From assembly GCF_021462225.1 (NCBI RefSeq), contig NC_061805.1, forward strand, positions 51,536,854 through 51,600,853: DNA of 64,000 bases. Reading direction: 5' to 3'. Shown here in pieces: positions 42,051 through 54,593 of this stretch. Position 1 is the stretch's first letter. Each line of letters opens with the position of its first letter. A model generated the notes under the pieces. The model searched no databases, had not been told where the DNA came from, and was given only the letters and a program-made list of their open reading frames with translations. The stretch is from Girardinichthys multiradiatus. Lineage: Eukaryota; Chordata; Actinopteri; Cyprinodontiformes; Goodeidae. The position numbers and the translations under genes were made by a program.

Positions 42051-43940
42051 AGCTCAGTTATAGACCTGAATATTCCTCCCAAATGATGTGAAGAACTTTA
42101 AACCTTTCATGATGTCACATAAAAAGACAAAAAAACATCACCTTAGAAGCCATAGAGCAAGAAGTAGTTGCATAGTGAGAACTTGAACTGGCACTGGTGA
42201 CCCGGTTCCTGCTGGTTTCTCTCTGTAACACTGAGGCCAGCTCCATGCAGAGCTCCAAGATGATTGTCCTGATCAATCTAAAGCAGCTAATAAGCCATGC
42301 ATCATCATGTACCAGCAGATCAGTACGATCTCTGAAAAAAATGCTCCATCCAACTTCTTTCAACGGTGATGTCCTCCAGCTGAGCCAAAGCTGCCATCGT
42401 TCCTCAGTTACACGCAACTTTAGCAGCTATTTATGGACATGTGTGATTGTCTCCAGCTTGTCCACCTTAGGAATCATCAAACCTGACTTGTTAGGAATGA
42501 ATCTGCTGATCTGACATCGTTTTCTTCCTCAGTGAGAATGAAAGTGTCCCTTGGATGATTCTCATGCATTTTATGCTCCTCAGCGCTCAGACCGATGAAC
42601 ATTTCCATCTACAGGCGACAGAAACAGGAAGTTTCACAGTTTCCATCATTTTCTGAGGTTGTTTCCATCATTTTCTGAGGTGTGTTACCTCACTGAGGCT
42701 TAATGTGATTCAGGTTCATCTCTCTGATTTAAACCATAAAAACTCAAAGTTATGTAAAACATCAGGTTTGATGCTCCATGAATTAAATAAACTGAATGGA
42801 TCATATTTCAGTGGATTCAGGGGAGATTTAGTTCTCTGTAGTTTATTGTTGGCGATTGAAAAAGTTTGCGTGTCTGCTGCACATTTTCACACAACATACA
42901 TGCTGAGTTGAGCCTTAAACGTTGCGCCTCATGGTTTATGTGTGCTTCCTACATGAAGTCCCTGGATATTGTTTTTGCTTTTCCATGAATCTATTTGTGT
43001 TTCTTCTAATCTATTTTCCTACATTTCTTTGTTTATGTTTGTTACTCTGAGAAACAAATTATATTCTTTCATAGCTCAGACATGCTGAATGACAAATAAA
43101 TATGATTCTTATTCTAATTCTGATCCAACAGGACCTTTAAAGCTGGAATATTATTTTTGCCATATTTCAATTAGTTTCTGCCTGCATTTTCATTTAAAAT
43201 CTAGTTTTTAATAAAGATCTCTAAGCTGTTCAAATTATAAAATAAAATGCTGCAATAAGAACAAAATGGTCAACCAAATAAAACTATTAGACTGGTTTAT
43301 TAAATGAACACAGAACATATTTCAGTTTTGTATTAATAAGGATTTAATCGAATATTTGTATTTTAATCATTAGTACCATATACTACTTCTAACATATTGA
43401 TATCACGTATGATTACACGCATGAATTAATGAAATAACATTTAGAAAGGTTATATAGAGCCAAAGAGACCTAAAAGTAAACAGAAAAGACGTAATTCATT
43501 CATAATGAGACATTAAGTAGTTTGTTTCTTTGCTCTTAAGCTGATTTCTCACCTGCCACAAAATAGAAGTTATTGTGTTTATTTCATACTCTGCTAATGT
43601 ATCCTTTGTGTTTACATCATACTTTTCCATTATGATGGTGAACTGGTAAGGATTGGTTACTTTCCCAGTCTGCTGGATTGTAGATTCTGTGTCCCTGAAT
43701 TCTTGTCCCAGTAAAACCAGTTAAAGTCTCTCAGCTTCCAGCCACTTCATTCTTATAATTGACAGCAAACTTATAGTACACTGTGACAGAACTTCTTAAC
43801 TCAAAGGATTTTGTTATCATGGTAATTATGACACGTGAAATGCTTCATTACATCACAGAAGCAAACATGCAACAAACCATCGTGTTCTGGTGTTAGATGA
43901 TCATCAACATAATACTGAGAGCTGCTAGCAGAAAGGATCA
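42051..43940. other. Downstream flank of the GIMAP8-like gene, no other gene seen
   Basis: Overlapping frames at 42115-42417 (minus) and 42197-42514 (plus) match no family. The part next to 43941 is the presumed 3' untranslated region of the GIMAP8-like gene; a convincing polyadenylation signal was not fixed. Confidence 0.4.
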
Positions 43941-45499
43941 TTACAATAAGGTACAATCACCCTGTTTCTTTTTCAACTCTTCCAATTCTTCTTGTTGCTT
44001 TTCCTTCAAAGATTCTAATTCTTTGTTTTGTGCTTCTTTTGTCTTGATTTCAGCTTTCAGATCCGTTTCTGTCAGAGTTTTGAGATCCTCTAACAGTTTG
44101 TAGTCTTTGCTGTGTGTCTTCTTCAGATCATCCAGTTCTTCTTCATGTTTCTTTATCAGATCTTCAAAGTCTTTCTTGTATTTCTCTTTAAACGTATTGA
44201 ATTTTTCTGCTTGCTTCCTGGCTTCTCCCTCATATTCCTTCTTCATTTCATCAATTTTCTTCTGAAATTTTTCCTCTAATTCCTTTTTCTCCTTCTCCTC
44301 TTGTTCTTGTCTCGTCTTTTCATTTTCTTTTCTTTTCTTGTCATCTTCTTCTCTTTCTTTCTCAAATTCATCTTGAAGCTTTTTCAGTTTTTGTTGTTCC
44401 TCTTTCCGTCTCTCTTCATTTTCTCTGCCACGTTTTTTCCTCCACTTGTTTCTTTCCTTCTTCCAGGCTTTTCTCTTTTCCTCCGTCTCTTTTCTCATCT
44501 CTTCCAGTTTTTGGTCGATTGTCTCCTTTTCTGCTGATTCTGACATAATTTTTCGCTCCAAAGCTTCTCGTTCTTTTTCCCACTGTTTTTGTTGTTGCTC
44601 TTCCTCTTCTCTTTGTTTCTTCTCTTCCTCTTTCCTAATTTCCTCGTCTTTCTTTCTCTGCTCTCGTTCCTTGCCGATGTTTTCTTCCATCTCTTTAAGT
44701 TGTTCAGCTTTCTGTTTTCTCTCTTTCTCCATCTCTGCTCTCTGTTCCTCCATTTTTCTTTTTATTTCTTCCTTTTCTTCCATATGTTTCCTTTCAAGCT
44801 CCTCCTTCAGTTTTTCCATCTCTTCTTCCTTCTCCTTCAGGATTCTCTTCATTTCTTTCTGTATGGCAGCTTCAGCCTCCTGCAGCATCTTGTTGGTGTA
44901 GCAGCTGCCTCCATTGTCTTTCACCATGGTGTCGATCTTTTGGATCAGCTCTGTGACTTGTGAACGGTGTTGCTCGTTGTAGTTATTAAACACATGGTAT
45001 CTTCCTTTACAGTCATTGATCAGCTTTTTACAGGAAATTTCACAACCTGCAATGAACTCAGTAGCAGACGTTTTCTCACGTTCCAGCTTGTCTCCTCCAG
45101 TAAAAAGGACGATGGTGAACTTCTCTGAATTCTTTCCAAAAACCTTCTTGATGAGTTTTAACGTCTCCTTCTCCTCCTCTGTGAATCTTCCGATCTGCAG
45201 CACCAGCAGGAAGACATGTGGACCAGGAGCCAGAAGACTCATACATTTCACCATCTCTTCACCAACTTCTTCATGGGACAAATTGTTGTCAAACAGACCA
45301 GGAGTGTCGACAACAGCAACAGGACGACCGTCCACCTCACTTTGGGCTTTCTGACAGCTTTTTGTAACTGATTGTTGAAATGAACTGGAAATGAACTCCT
45401 GTCTTCCCAGAATGGTGTTTCCTGACAAGCTCTTCCCACTCCCGGTTTTCCCGACCAGAACAATCCTGAGACACTCTGGGCTCTTCTTCTCATCAGTGT
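43941..45499 (-). CDS. GIMAP8-like gene, last exon: AIG1 GTPase domain 4 plus coiled coil
   Basis: About 519 residues, starting after a TTCTTCTTCTCAG acceptor in phase 1 (last part GAC). The AIG1 domain has a canonical phosphate-binding loop ([15 protein letters not shown]), the metal-binding VVDTPGLFD, the GIMAP-specific conserved box ([21 protein letters not shown]) and TGGDKL for base recognition. About 300 residues of Glu/Lys/Arg-rich heptads then form a long coiled coil, and the protein ends GDCTLL, a CaaX-like C terminus with Leu last. GIMAPs are membrane-associated septin-related GTPases that oligomerise on GTP and act in lymphocyte survival and, in fish, immune responses. This exon alone could be a working GTPase. 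Upstream exons at 51526-52704 and 55001-55765 are in compatible phase. Plus-strand frames 44301-44963 are shadows. Confidence 0.92.
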
Positions 45500-46089
45500 C
45501 TGAGAAGAAGAAGAAATTCAAAATAATAATTCATAATAAGAATGATCTGTTAGGGCAACAATAATTGTGATATTTGCAGTTATTGTGAGATATCTCACCC
45601 CAACAGTTTAGGTTGAAAAAAAAAAACAATCACATGTCTCTGGTCAATGTTTGGAATGATGAGAAACCACCTTCTTATGACTTGGATGATCAGTTTTCTG
45701 TGTGTGGCAAAACCAGCAGTATTTCATTCAACCTATTGGTGAATTGAATCATATAGATAACTCCTGGTTTAGTGATGTATTTGATAAACTTGTAATTATT
45801 GAACACCATGCCATTAGAATTTTATATGATTAAATAGTTATGTTTTAAGATATTTAGTTTTATTGTAATTAATTAACAATACTTTGCTCCGTTTTTTTAA
45901 CAGTGTCAATAAATTACAGTGTGAGGATAAGCAAAGATAGTTTTAGTTTGTCATAATCATACAACCTGCAGAGGTTTGAATGGTGGAGTTTAAAAATGTT
46001 GCATAAATCTTAACATTGTTATTAATGTATTCTGATGAATACAGTTGAGCCCAAAACAAAGAAATGAATAAATAACTGGCAGATTTGGG

Positions 46090-46550
46090 TTTAAAGTCAT
46101 TTTGTTATTTGACCAACATGTTTCTTCTGACTGGCAGTAAAATGTATGTTTTAGAACGGCCCAGCCCTAGTCCTGACCAGAATCTGACTGAAAATCTGTA
46201 GAGGGAGCTAAAGATTAGGGTGATGGTAAGTAGGGCTTCCAACCTCAAAGGCTGGGAGCTCATCACCGAAGATAAATTATCAAAATATCAGAGGAGACAT
46301 GTTTAAAGCTGCTGAGTTGTTATAACAGTTTTTCATTCATTATTTGAAATATAGAATAAAAAAGTTAAAAAATATTTTTTTTGTTAAAAAGAGGTAATTT
46401 TTCTATCTCTTAAACTTTATATTGTTTTATTATCTTATACCTGAGAGATGTCTGTCTCATTTCCAATTAGGATCAAACTTCTTGGTTAGATTAAAATTAC
46501 CTGAGATGTAAACATGTGGGGGTATGTATACATTTTGGGCTTGACTGTTG
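46090..46550 (+). pseudogene. Tc1-like transposase relic in a GIMAP intron
   Basis: Contains the end of the DDE core with substitutions (PSPSPDQNLTENL, then RELKIRVM) and a terminal-repeat-like end (GGTATGTATACATTTTGGGC TTGACTG). Frames are broken. Only the C-terminal third is left. Confidence 0.6.
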
Positions 46551-47916
46551 TTGGGCCATCATACCGGAAGAAAGACTGATCAAACTACACCTCCCATCAT
46601 TCATCACAGACAGAGGTGATATAAGCCGGTGCAGCACAAACCTCTGGTCAGTAATGGTTTCCCGTCCCAGGACGACAATTGCTGGACGAAGACGACTAAT
46701 AGTAAGCCTTTTGTATCTGGGCAGAGATTAGGTTAAAATAGGATGATCCAAGTATCGTCATTGTTTTAATTTTGTGTGTTTTTTGGACTGTTGCAATAAG
46801 GCTTCGAGGCAACGCTTCCCTGTAGCTGAATTTTGAGTGTTGGTGTTTTACTGTGTTTTTACAGTTAACTTGGGTTCCACAGACTGGCTTGAAAAACAGC
46901 CTTTGGGTGAAATCTTTACTAATTTAAGTTTTTTTGGCATGATACGACAGTCCTGAGCTTTGTTTACGCTGTGGTGTGCTGTTTCTGTTTTTCCTTTCTC
47001 TCTCTCTCCTGCTCGCTTCCTACCTGTGGCTTCCTTTGGCCAAGAGGCTAACACACAAGCTAACTAGTGCCCCTTTTCCACTGGCTCGTTTTAGGCAGTG
47101 CGGCTCCGTTCCACTCGGTCTCTCTCTACTTGGTATGGTACCAGTTGTGTTTCCACTGAACCGCTGATGGCTGGAGCTATGACTTGAAGCCACCAGCCGT
47201 CAGGTTGCTGTGCCGATATTAAAGTTACTATGTGACATTGTCACATTAAAGTAATCTGCATAAAATGATTTAAAAAAAAGAAAATAAAAGCATAAATAAA
47301 CTTAATACTACAAATTGTGTATCATTGTATATGCAAGAATGTCTTATATATGTTTCTTCATGTATAAAATGATCCACTGGGATAATTATCTGCACCACAG
47401 CCCAGCCAGAACCTATAAATAAGGCTCAAGGGTTCTGATGTGAAGGGGTTGGCAGGAGAAGTGCTATTGTCTGGACCTGAAGAAGGACCAGAAGAAGTTA
47501 CAATTTTGGGCCTTTATAAGGAAGTTTTTGTCTCAGTCATGGCAATAATGAGGACAATGACTTTAAAGCGCAGAAGTGTTGAAGTTAGGTTTAGGTTGGA
47601 TTTTGAATATTTGTGTTCCAGAGATTCAGTAGCTCGTCCTCCTGTTTGACCCGATGAAGGCAGTCTTTTTACGGGCAGCTGCTCTCTGCCTGCTCCCTGC
47701 TCCTGCAGACTCTGGTTTTCTTAAGAACCGTCAATAAATGTCAGAACCAAACTGTTTCATGGTGGTTTTGTTTTGTGTGTTTTGGGGGAAGTGTTTGTGC
47801 ATCTGAACAGCTGATTTTATATGTGATCAGCTGATTTAGGATGATTTTAACTACAGCGCCCCCTACCTGCATGTAACTCAGAAAGCTGATGTGTCCTTTT
47901 TCTTTTTCTTCAGCTG
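46551..47916. other. Intron sequence of the GIMAP8-like gene, no gene seen
   Basis: Contains a GC-richer stretch (47080-47170, 'CCCCTTTTCCACTGGC') typical of dispersed fish repeats but unassigned. The frame 47440-47649 ends before an AATAAA (47733) and has no recognisable domain. Confidence 0.35.
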
Positions 47917-49890
47917 TGAAGGCCTATTGTAATTCGAATGTTTATTAGGCCCGAGTTGAACTGCAAGGGCCTATTGTAATCGTAGGATTTCTTATTATTA
48001 TTCCGTTGCGTCTTTGCGGGGCAATTTGGGGGCTTTGCCGTGCACCAAAACGCGTATGATTTTACCCAAAATTGTCCTGCGCGTGAAATTTTTGTTCTTT
48101 AATGCCCTCGTCAATGGGCGTGGCCAAACCTCTTAGCCACGCCCCCAAACGTGAGATAGCCCAAACTGTAAGTCGTAGAGATCTGAAATTTGGCACATTG
48201 AGTCAAACCAAGAAAAAAAGTATCTTGGGGGTATGCCCTAAAACACACAGGAAGTCGGCTATTTTGGATCAAATGTTAATTTTTGTCAATTTTTCACTTT
48301 TACTCACCTCGAACTTTAACGAACTCCTCCAAGCGATTTTGAGCTATCGGCTTCATATTTGGTCAATATGCAGTGAAGGGATGCGGGATTAAAAGTTATC
48401 AAAATCCTGAGTTCTCGGCCATGTTTAGGGGGCGTGGCCAGGGCAGGAACTTGGCATTGCGTAGAAAGTAAGAAAATGCAATGACTTTTCCAAAGAAACG
48501 CCAAATCACACCAAAGTTGGCATGAAGGAGGACCTTTGGGTTCCCGACGATCCTATGGGGTCAGATGCTGACATCATCTTAGCCCCGTGCCCTGAGAACA
48601 GGAAGTCACTTTTTTTACTGGGAAAGGTAACTATCTGCCTGTCTACATTCAATCCGCTTCAAACTGTGTCAGATGACTGATAACTGGTGGGTCTAACTTT
48701 GTTTGAAGCACAGTAACTTTTCATAAAAGGTCGTGGTGGCGCGGCGAAGTTGGACGTCACGCCATGGCCATACGTTTGGCTTTAATTTCCACATACATCA
48801 TCTTTTCTGCACCAAATTCAATGTGATTGATCCTTGTCCAGTCCCCAACAGAGATCTGATGACATATTTGGTGGGCGTGGCCTAATTTGTCCACAGCACC
48901 TCCTAGAAAATTTTTAAAAATCAGCCCCATGCCATGCTTTGATCGAGGATTGTGAAATATGATACACATATGTAACTTCTCAGGACCTACAAAAAAAGTC
49001 TCTTGGAGCGTTGGTCCAAACCCCATAGGAAGTCGGCCAGTTTGGATTGAATTTGCCCCCGTTTTTGCCGTTTCTAGCCCGCATATCTGAGCGAACTCCT
49101 CCTACAGCTTTTGACTTAGAGACGTGAAAATCACTCAGTTTACTGTTAAGGAACTGGGGATCAAAAGTTATCAAAAGCTTTTTGATACATGAAAGTGTGT
49201 GGGCGTGGCCAAACCTCAAAATATGACTTCTCGCCATAAAAGACAAAATTGATTTAGCTTCTACACGGAAAGTCACAGAGACCTGAAACCTTCTAAGACT
49301 GATCTGCCTCTGGGCCTGAACAATATTCACTGATAAGATGCTGACATCATCAAACCCCTGCCCCCTCATAACAGGAAGTGCCATGTTTTCCTTTTGATGG
49401 TCCATATTTGGTGTCCTTCACCTTATCAATGTGAAACTGTCCCAAGTGACAGATAACATGATGGTCTAAGACAGTTGCCAGTATTGACTGGCTTGCTGGT
49501 GGGTGTGGCTGTGGTGGCGTGGCAAATTCTGATGTCACGCCACGGCCATACGTTTGGCTGTAAATTACACATGAATGATCCAATTCACTCCAAACTGAAT
49601 ATGGTTGATCTTTGTCAGCCTCCAAACAGCTCTATTGGATTACAATGGAATTTGGATCAACAGCGCCCCCTAGGACATTTCAAGTGCTCTATCTCCATCA
49701 TACATCATCGGATCCACTTCAAATGTAGTATACATCATCAGGGAACAATGCTGAACATGTTGCCACACTCAGTTCATGACATCATTTCAGCTCCGCCTAC
49801 TAATAAACAACTGAATGCAGCTTCCATCTGGAAGGTCAGATTTCCCCCACATTTTAAATGCTTCTCCCCAAACCAGAACTCTGTATGACC
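47917..49890. repeat. Dispersed repeat built of two diverged ~780-bp units
   Basis: Begins with GGCCTATTGTAAT words duplicated within 50 bp. Landmarks recur about 780 bp apart: 'AGGAAGTCGGC' at about 48250 and 49030; 'GAACTCCTCC' at about 48320 and 49097; 'ACGCCATGGCCATACGTTTG' at about 48758 and its counterpart at about 49540; 'AACAGGAAGT' at about 48598 and 49370. Many GGGCGTGGCC words occur. It is a tandem dimer of a larger repeat family with no evident protein. Confidence 0.75.
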
Positions 49891-49916
49891 GAAGATCATA
49901 TGACATGTCGCTCACA

Positions 49917-50760
49917 GCTTATAGTTAGAGTGGCTTAGGTTATCCTGAGCTATCTCTGTAGTTATGCTGCTATAGGCTTAGGCTGCTGGAGGACATAATG
50001 ACCACTTTCACCCTCTTCGCTACATTCTCATACTACTCTCCAGTTTTGCATTATTTGCTGTTATTTCAGCTTTTAACCTTGTTCTCTCTATTCTCTTCCT
50101 AGAAGCTACACCTGGCCTGACTCTGTGTCTACCTGTGATACCTTTCTGGAGAGGGGCATCATCCAAGCTTCTGCTGCCAATAAATGCTCACCCTCTAGTG
50201 GTCACCCACTTGGCCTTGTCTCAGCGTTTAACCCTTTCTCTCTCCTAGACATGGCTACTGACTGAGCTTCTACTGTAACTAATTATATGTTCTCTCTTCC
50301 AGACTCTAACCTTGAAAACTGGCTCAGAGTTTATCTGTTCTTTCTTTCTAGATGAAACCACTAAAGAAGCTACATCCATTAACATTTTACTCTTCCTTCC
50401 CATAGAAAGTACTCCTGGATCAGTGCTTCTTTGTTCTCTTTGTGTCTCTGCTCTGTTCTCTCAAACCCCCAGTAGGTCGTGGCAGATGGCTGCTCACACT
50501 GAGCCTGGTTCTGGTTCTGCTGGAGGTTTCTTCCTGTTAAAAGGGAGTTTTTCCTCTCCACTGTCGCTACATGCATGCTCAGTATGAGGGATTGCTGCAA
50601 AGTCAACGCCAGTGACTGTCCACTGTCTCTACATGTTCATCCAGGAGGAGTGAATGCTGCAAGTGTGACTTGAATCTGTATGATTCAATTGACTTTGTAA
50701 AGTGCCTTGAGATGACACGTGTTGTGAATTGGTGCTTTAGAAATAAAACTGAATTGAATT
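49917..50760 (+). repeat. L2-type LINE 3' end, internally deleted
   Basis: Matches 40845-42050 with a deletion of about 280 bp near the start (CTTATAGTTAGAGTGGCTTA joins to TATCTCTGTAGTTATGCTGC) and a further gap before the terminal GAATTGAATT. It lies in the intron between GIMAP exons. Confidence 0.88.
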
Positions 50761-51525
50761 TACATATCTATTGGTGTTCATCATTTGTTAGTCATATTAT
50801 CACTTGATCCAGAAACTTTAATTATTCCTCATTTTCCAGTTGTTTATTACTCATTAACTGATTGATCTGTCAATTACTATTGGTATCTTGTTCTTAATTT
50901 ATTAGTTTAGTGACGGTTGCTAGTTTTAGGTATAGTGTTTATTGGCTTATATATATATATTGACTGTAAAGGTTGTGCTATTTTATTTGATAAATTCACG
51001 CATATAAAGAGAAGCGTTTTGTGCTTTTTTTGTGTGAAATTGATTTGCTGTCTGAAGGTCTGTGCTCGTATCATCCCTTTTTTGGTTAGTTGTCTCAAAA
51101 TCTTGTTACATTTATGATTACTTTAGTTGATGATTATTAATTATAATTATTAATAAGTTCTAGTAGTCCAACAAACACAATTTCATAGTATATTTCGAAT
51201 ATCAAAATGTGGTGGATGATGTTTGTTAGGAATTATAAATTACTAATAATAACTTTTACTAAATATTCACAATCATACCTGCAAAACAACTGTATACTAC
51301 ATTTCAATGAGCAATATTATTTCCAGGGATGTAAAAATATTTTAATACCTTCATCGAGATCTGCAAAAACTAAATTTAATTATAAACTTTCCTCTTTGAA
51401 AAGTGAGAGCTCTGAAACTAATTTAATTATATCACCAATTTATAGTTACAGACAAAACAGAATTCATAAAACTGTTCAGTTAAATAAGAAATTGAAAATA
51501 ATTTGAACATTCAAGTTATTTTTAC

Positions 51526-52704
51526 CTGTGAGAGCAGTCTCTGTGTTGAACTCCTTCAGTTCAGTCTGTAGCTGTGATTTTTCCTCCATTAGGCCACATG
51601 CTAATGTTTTCGTTGTGAAACCGGTCCAATTCTTCCTGTCAGAAATGCGTTTCTCCACCTTCTCCAACAGTTCTGGGATCTGCTGCTGGTCCTTGATGTT
51701 GAGAACAACATATCTTCCTCCACAGCTCTGACAGAGCTTCTGGATGTCCTTGTTCTCCTTCACAAAGTTAACAACAGCTGGAGCTGCTGGATCTGACTCC
51801 ACAGTGAACAGAACCATGGTGAAGTCATTGACCCGAGAGCTGAAGGTGTCCTGGATGGTCTGTAGCTCTCCCTTGTCTTCATCAGTGAGGGGACCCACAG
51901 GTAGGACCAGGATGAAGGCGTGGACACCCTCAGGATCACAGAGGGAGATACACCTGAATGATTCCTCCATCACCTTCTGCTGAGCTTCTCCATACAAGGC
52001 AGGCAGCTCCACCAAAGAAACCCAACGTCCACACACCTGTCCCTGGTTTCTAACACACTCTGATGAGTTGGAGGCTGAATGAAGCTCTGTCTGACCTAGA
52101 ATGACCTTGGCTGCTGAGGTCTTCCCTGCTCCTCTCCTCCCACACAGAACCAGGTTCAGTGGAGGTTTCCTATGTTCATGTTGGGTTCTGCTGGTCTCTT
52201 TTCTGAAGGTCAGATATGTTCCTTCGTTCCCATACATGATCTTTTTAATCTCCTCCATTAACAGATTGAGGTCATTATTATCCATGTTGTAGCATCGTTC
52301 CTGAACTAGCTTGAGGAGCTCAGTGACAGATGAACTTTTTTTACTGTTATTTGTTAAGACGACCATTGAATGTTTGAAGGCATCTCCATCAAACAAACTC
52401 AGGATGAACTTCAGTGTTTCTCTGTTTTCTTTAGTAAATTCTGAAGGTTTCACCAGCAGCAGCAGAACATCTGGTCCAGGAGGACAGAGACTCACACAGT
52501 TCTTCACTTCACTCTGGATTTTCTCCTCAGTCAGACTGAACATATCAGAAGTTTTTACTACTGTTACTGGTTTTCCTCTCCACTCCCCACAGGAGGCCAC
52601 ACTCTGCTTCTGTTGATGAAATCTCTGCTCTCCAAAGATCAAGTTACCAAGTTTTATCTTTTTGTCCTCACTTTTCCCCAACAGCATGATCCTAAAACCA
52701 GATG
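51526..52704 (-). CDS. GIMAP8-like gene, middle exon: AIG1 domains 2 and 3
   Basis: 393 codons between a TCTATTGCAG acceptor and an ACAG|GTAAAA donor, phase 1 at both ends. Domain 2 (first 170 residues) has a degenerate phosphate-binding loop (LLGKSEDKKIKLGN; the second Gly-Lys-Ser/Thr is lost), but the GIMAP box is clear (CPPGPDVLLLLVKPSEFTKEN). Domain 3 has a good loop (LCGRRGAGKTSAAKVILG) and box (CDPEGVHAFILVLPVGPLTDED), although the DTPG metal-binding motif is replaced by VELPAL. So domain 2 is probably a non-binding scaffold and domain 3 may bind nucleotide with altered hydrolysis. The tandem arrangement is that of GIMAP8. The donor phase fits the exon at 45499 exactly (G plus AC gives Asp). 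Confidence 0.92.
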
Positions 52705-52841
52705 CTGCAATAGAAGAGAAAATTATGTGATAAAACAATTACTTGCAGATCTTTTTCAGCCATTTGTAGGCTACAGTTAAAATTATAATAACAAGGATTT
52801 AATGTAATGTCAATATTTAAATTCTATAGAGATACAGTGCA

Positions 52842-52887
<46 letters not shown>

Positions 52888-53229
52888 ATGTCATTGATTA
52901 CATGAATATGCCAGTGAGCTGACGTGCTTCGACGGATCACAAAGATGCCAGCCACTGCTCATTTATTTCAACCAGGTTTTTCTAAAATTACAAATCTGTG
53001 CATCGATCCAGAGGAGTCAGGGCAGATTGTATATGTATTTCATGTTGATCCCTAGAAAAAGCTTTTTTATAGACTTTGAAATAACAGGGCTTGTGAATGG
53101 ACGTCATGACGCATTGCACGATGGGATTGCCGAAGCCATTTTGACGGTGTCGCTAACAGAAGCTACCTTTAACAATAATGAGATGAGCAGAGCAAGACAC
53201 GGATTCCGTACTGCAACAAATTAAACAGC
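52705..53229. repeat. Intron sequence with (TA)n microsatellite at 52847-52885
   Basis: About 19 TA units in one uninterrupted run at 52847-52885. The rest of the stretch has no recognised feature. Confidence 0.9.
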
Positions 53230-53480
53230 GTCTCGAGAAGGGGATACCTGGAGAAAATACAGTCAGTTAACAGAACACTGAGTGGATAACCGACTTAAAT
53301 GAGCATCCAGAGGTAACATTATCTGACGTGTTTGGTTACCTTGTGTGTGGAGTGAGTGCCTACATACACGAGCAATTATGAAATTACAAATCCCTGGAAG
53401 GTCATCTGCAGTTCACAAACAGATGGGTGCAGGATCTTCAGATTTTCAAAGTAAATCACCACAACGCCATCGTTCTCACA
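53230..53480 (+). pseudogene. Relic of a YqaJ/SWIM-type repeat-gene family
   Basis: The frames read EHPEVTLSDVFGYLV, then NYKSLEGHLQF, then NRWVQDLQIFKVN. This resembles the 'L--SD-Y-YL... YKSLEAY-FF--GWVQD' stretch that precedes the SWIM finger and YqaJ-like nuclease domain in a multi-copy fish gene family. The SWIM and nuclease parts are absent and one base is lost near 53380. Weak, memory-based assignment. Confidence 0.35.
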
Positions 53481-54079
53481 AAGTTATGTGCAGATAACAT
53501 GCACACAAAAACATGTCTCTTCCAAACGTTTCTAAGCCTGCTACACGTTTGGAGCCACTGCAATGGAAAACAGTACCGTCATGTGTTGTTTCTGATGAGT
53601 AGTGTAAAAAATGCAAAACATTTTTTGTTTGGTGTGGTTCTCTTTCACATTTTACTTTTTGCAAGTGAACTATAACTTTTAAACAAAGCCACGCGTGTGA
53701 TGACCATTGCTCCCATTGGACAGAGATGACCAGAGCAGTTCAGCGCACAGTGTGGAAGTGGAGGAAAACTCGTGTTTAATGCGTCTCGTACCTCAAGACA
53801 ACTTTGGTGAAGTTTTTTCATTTCAACACAGCATTGTTCAGAAGACCGCCAAACCTCTCCCGTATTTTCTCCCTAAACATCCTGAACACAACCGCATTCT
53901 TGTGTCTTTTCTAGCAGTTGGGTTATGTGTGCATCTGCCCAAATATCGAGATAGCACAATCTCTCCTCGTTGCTCCAGGCCCGTCTACTGCTCATCGTTT
54001 GTAGCATCCATGCAGTAGTAGCGTTAGCAACACGAAAAGGCTAATTGTCCCCATGATGTTCTGCTTTGTTAAGTCCAAA

Positions 54080-54310
54080 AGGGCGTACGTTTCCTGTATT
54101 TGGCTGGATAAAGGCCGGTCTGTATTCACACCAAAAAGCAAACTGCACCAGAGTCGGTTTGGAAGCTGACTGAGACCACCTCAAAAAGTGGGTCTCGGTC
54201 TGGTTGTTTGGTCCAGTCCAGGATTCATTTTAGTGTATTCACACCTGCACAAAAAGACCAGACCAAGGGGGGAAATAAACTGTGGTCCATTTAAAGCGTA
54301 CCAAACGTGG
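54080..54310. repeat. Probable MITE-like element
   Basis: Sequence of the 'GGTCTCGGTCTGGTTGTTTG GTCC' kind with inner inverted words (TTCACACC near 54130 and at 54239; GGACCA type words) is common in fish non-autonomous DNA elements. Boundaries were not determined. Confidence 0.35.
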
Positions 54311-54369
54311 CGTGTCTGAATACACCCTAAAGCTATACCTATTCTCTGTTTCAAGGACCTTTTCTCTCT

Positions 54370-54593
54370 TAACTTTAATAATAATCATTATTTTTGTCAT
54401 TGCAATTGTACATTCCAACAAAATTGTCCTCTGCATTTAACCCATCCCTTAGGGAGCACTGGGCTGCTATTGTGCAGCACCCAGGGAGGCTAAGGGTCTT
54501 GCTCAGGGACCCAAAGACTGAGACAGATGGAACGGGGGCTCAAACCGGCAACCCACCAGTTACAGGACAAACTCTAACCACCCAAGCCACACC
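54370..54593 (-). repeat. tRNA-derived SINE, second copy
   Basis: Reverse complement of the family at 20610-20822, with a better-preserved head: GGTGTGGCTTGGGTGGTTAG and GCCGGTTTGAGCCCC (B-box type). The body is CCCTGAGCAAGACCCTTAGC and the tail is AATAATGATTATTATT. It lies in the intron between GIMAP exons. Confidence 0.75.

Noticed and set aside
42115..42514. Overlapping 100-residue frames on both strands
   Set aside because: No family motif, no splice signals; likely chance in the 3' flank of the GIMAP8-like gene.
44301..44963. Plus-strand Phe/Ser-rich frames
   Set aside because: Antisense shadows of the Glu/Lys-rich coiled coil of the GIMAP8-like exon.
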